Positions 63,790 through 64,000 of a DNA stretch of 64,000 nucleotides are shown in pieces. Both the position numbers and the translations under genes were made by a program. The notes under the pieces are model-generated. The model was given only the letters and a program-made list of their open reading frames with translations, was not told the DNA's origin and made no database searches. Source of the stretch: Vanilla planifolia (lineage: Eukaryota; Streptophyta; Magnoliopsida; Asparagales; Orchidaceae). The stretch covers positions 6,075,527 to 6,139,526 of the forward strand of contig CM043870.1 in the NCBI GenBank assembly GCA_023846275.1, given 5' to 3'. The number at the start of each line of letters is the position of its first letter. Within the stretch, counting starts at the first letter, position 1.

Positions 63790-64000
63790 GGGCAACAACA
63801 GGTAGTTCGTTGCAAAACTGTTTTGGAGTTCTCACCAAGGATATGCTTCATTTCTTCCTTACACACAATGTACGCTTCGCTCACAACTTCATTCCAACAG
63901 AAAACATAAAACCGCAGGAATTCACTCGATTATAATGGCAACAGAGATTCGCCATCTGGATAACATCGATCCCAGCAATAGACAAAATGAACACCGCCAA
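63790..64000. other. Less AT-rich right edge, possible start of another feature
   Basis: GC and CpG content rise in the last 200 bp. On the plus strand an ATG near 63935 opens a frame (MATEIRHLDN...) that stays open to the edge. On the minus strand a frame (EAYIVCKEEMKHILG) ends at a GTGAGA donor-like site. Neither is recognised. It could be an exon, a promoter island or a transposon end. Confidence 0.25.

Larger units (their letters stand above)
58297..64000 (-). other. CYP40 intron 1 (incomplete, at least 5.7 kb)
   Basis: No sequence matching the conserved cyclophilin N-terminus (FLDIxIGG, TAENFRALCTGEKG) occurs between 58297 and the right edge, so the first exon lies outside. The intron is extremely AT-rich and from 59.2 to 60.7 kb is dominated by degenerate repeats of words such as AAGTATACTTACAA and TACAAGTACAC. 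A minisatellite sits at 62.03-62.21 kb. The last 200 bp are less AT-rich. Confidence 0.65.

Noticed and set aside
63781-64000. CYP40 first exon at the right edge
   Set aside because: None of the conserved N-terminal cyclophilin motifs appear in any minus-strand frame there.

Overview
This is a plant nuclear window, AT-rich between genes, with GT-AG introns and many microsatellites and retroelement fossils. Exon 1 of the ALIX gene is strongly GC-rich while its later exons are AT-rich. That 5'-to-3' GC gradient is typical of monocots and suggests a non-grass monocot with long introns (palm- or banana-like); the species is an inference. Nothing is bacterial: there are no operons, phage or CRISPR.

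Layout. 1-2.05 kb: a complete D-type cyclin (CYCD2/4-like, + strand, six exons, 344 aa). 2.05-20.5 kb: AT-rich intergenic DNA holding a decayed LINE RNase H domain (7.9-8.3 kb), a diverged ~202-bp tandem repeat (8.8-9.2 kb), a long (TA)n tract, a very decayed Ty3/gypsy chromovirus-type fossil (about 14.4-17.5 kb) and a family of ~50-60-bp minisatellites (19-19.9 kb). 20.7-36.5 kb: ALIX, the ESCRT-associated BRO1-domain protein (+ strand, eight exons, 850 aa). Its 7.5-kb intron 2 carries a minus-strand Ty3/gypsy Tat-lineage fossil and an exact 226-bp tandem duplication. 37.86-37.93 kb: an intact tRNA-Asp(GUC) on the minus strand. 40.4-42.4 kb: a single-exon gene for a 612-aa, probably N-myristoylated, disordered plant-specific protein resembling At1g65710 (+ strand). 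44.5 kb to beyond the right edge: cyclophilin-40 (CYP40/SQUINT type, minus strand). Exons 2-9 are visible, and the exon with the cyclophilin N-terminus lies outside the window. Its 11-kb intron 4 holds a second Tat-lineage fossil (about 50.8-54.1 kb) whose 3' side carries a four-copy ~120-bp array. Intron 1, over 5.7 kb long, is full of degenerate AT repeats plus a 45-bp minisatellite at 62 kb.

The genes are independent housekeeping or regulatory genes (cell cycle, endosomal sorting, a membrane-anchored unknown, an HSP90 co-chaperone) and show no sign of joint function. The At1g65710-like gene and CYP40 are convergent, 2.3 kb apart. I found no convincing new biological system. The most checkable items are a possible alternative C-terminus of CYP40 by retention of a 73-nt intron, a poly(A)-only insertion flanked by an 18-nt repeat, several exact recent tandem duplications, and fossil-driven expansion of introns in both large genes.
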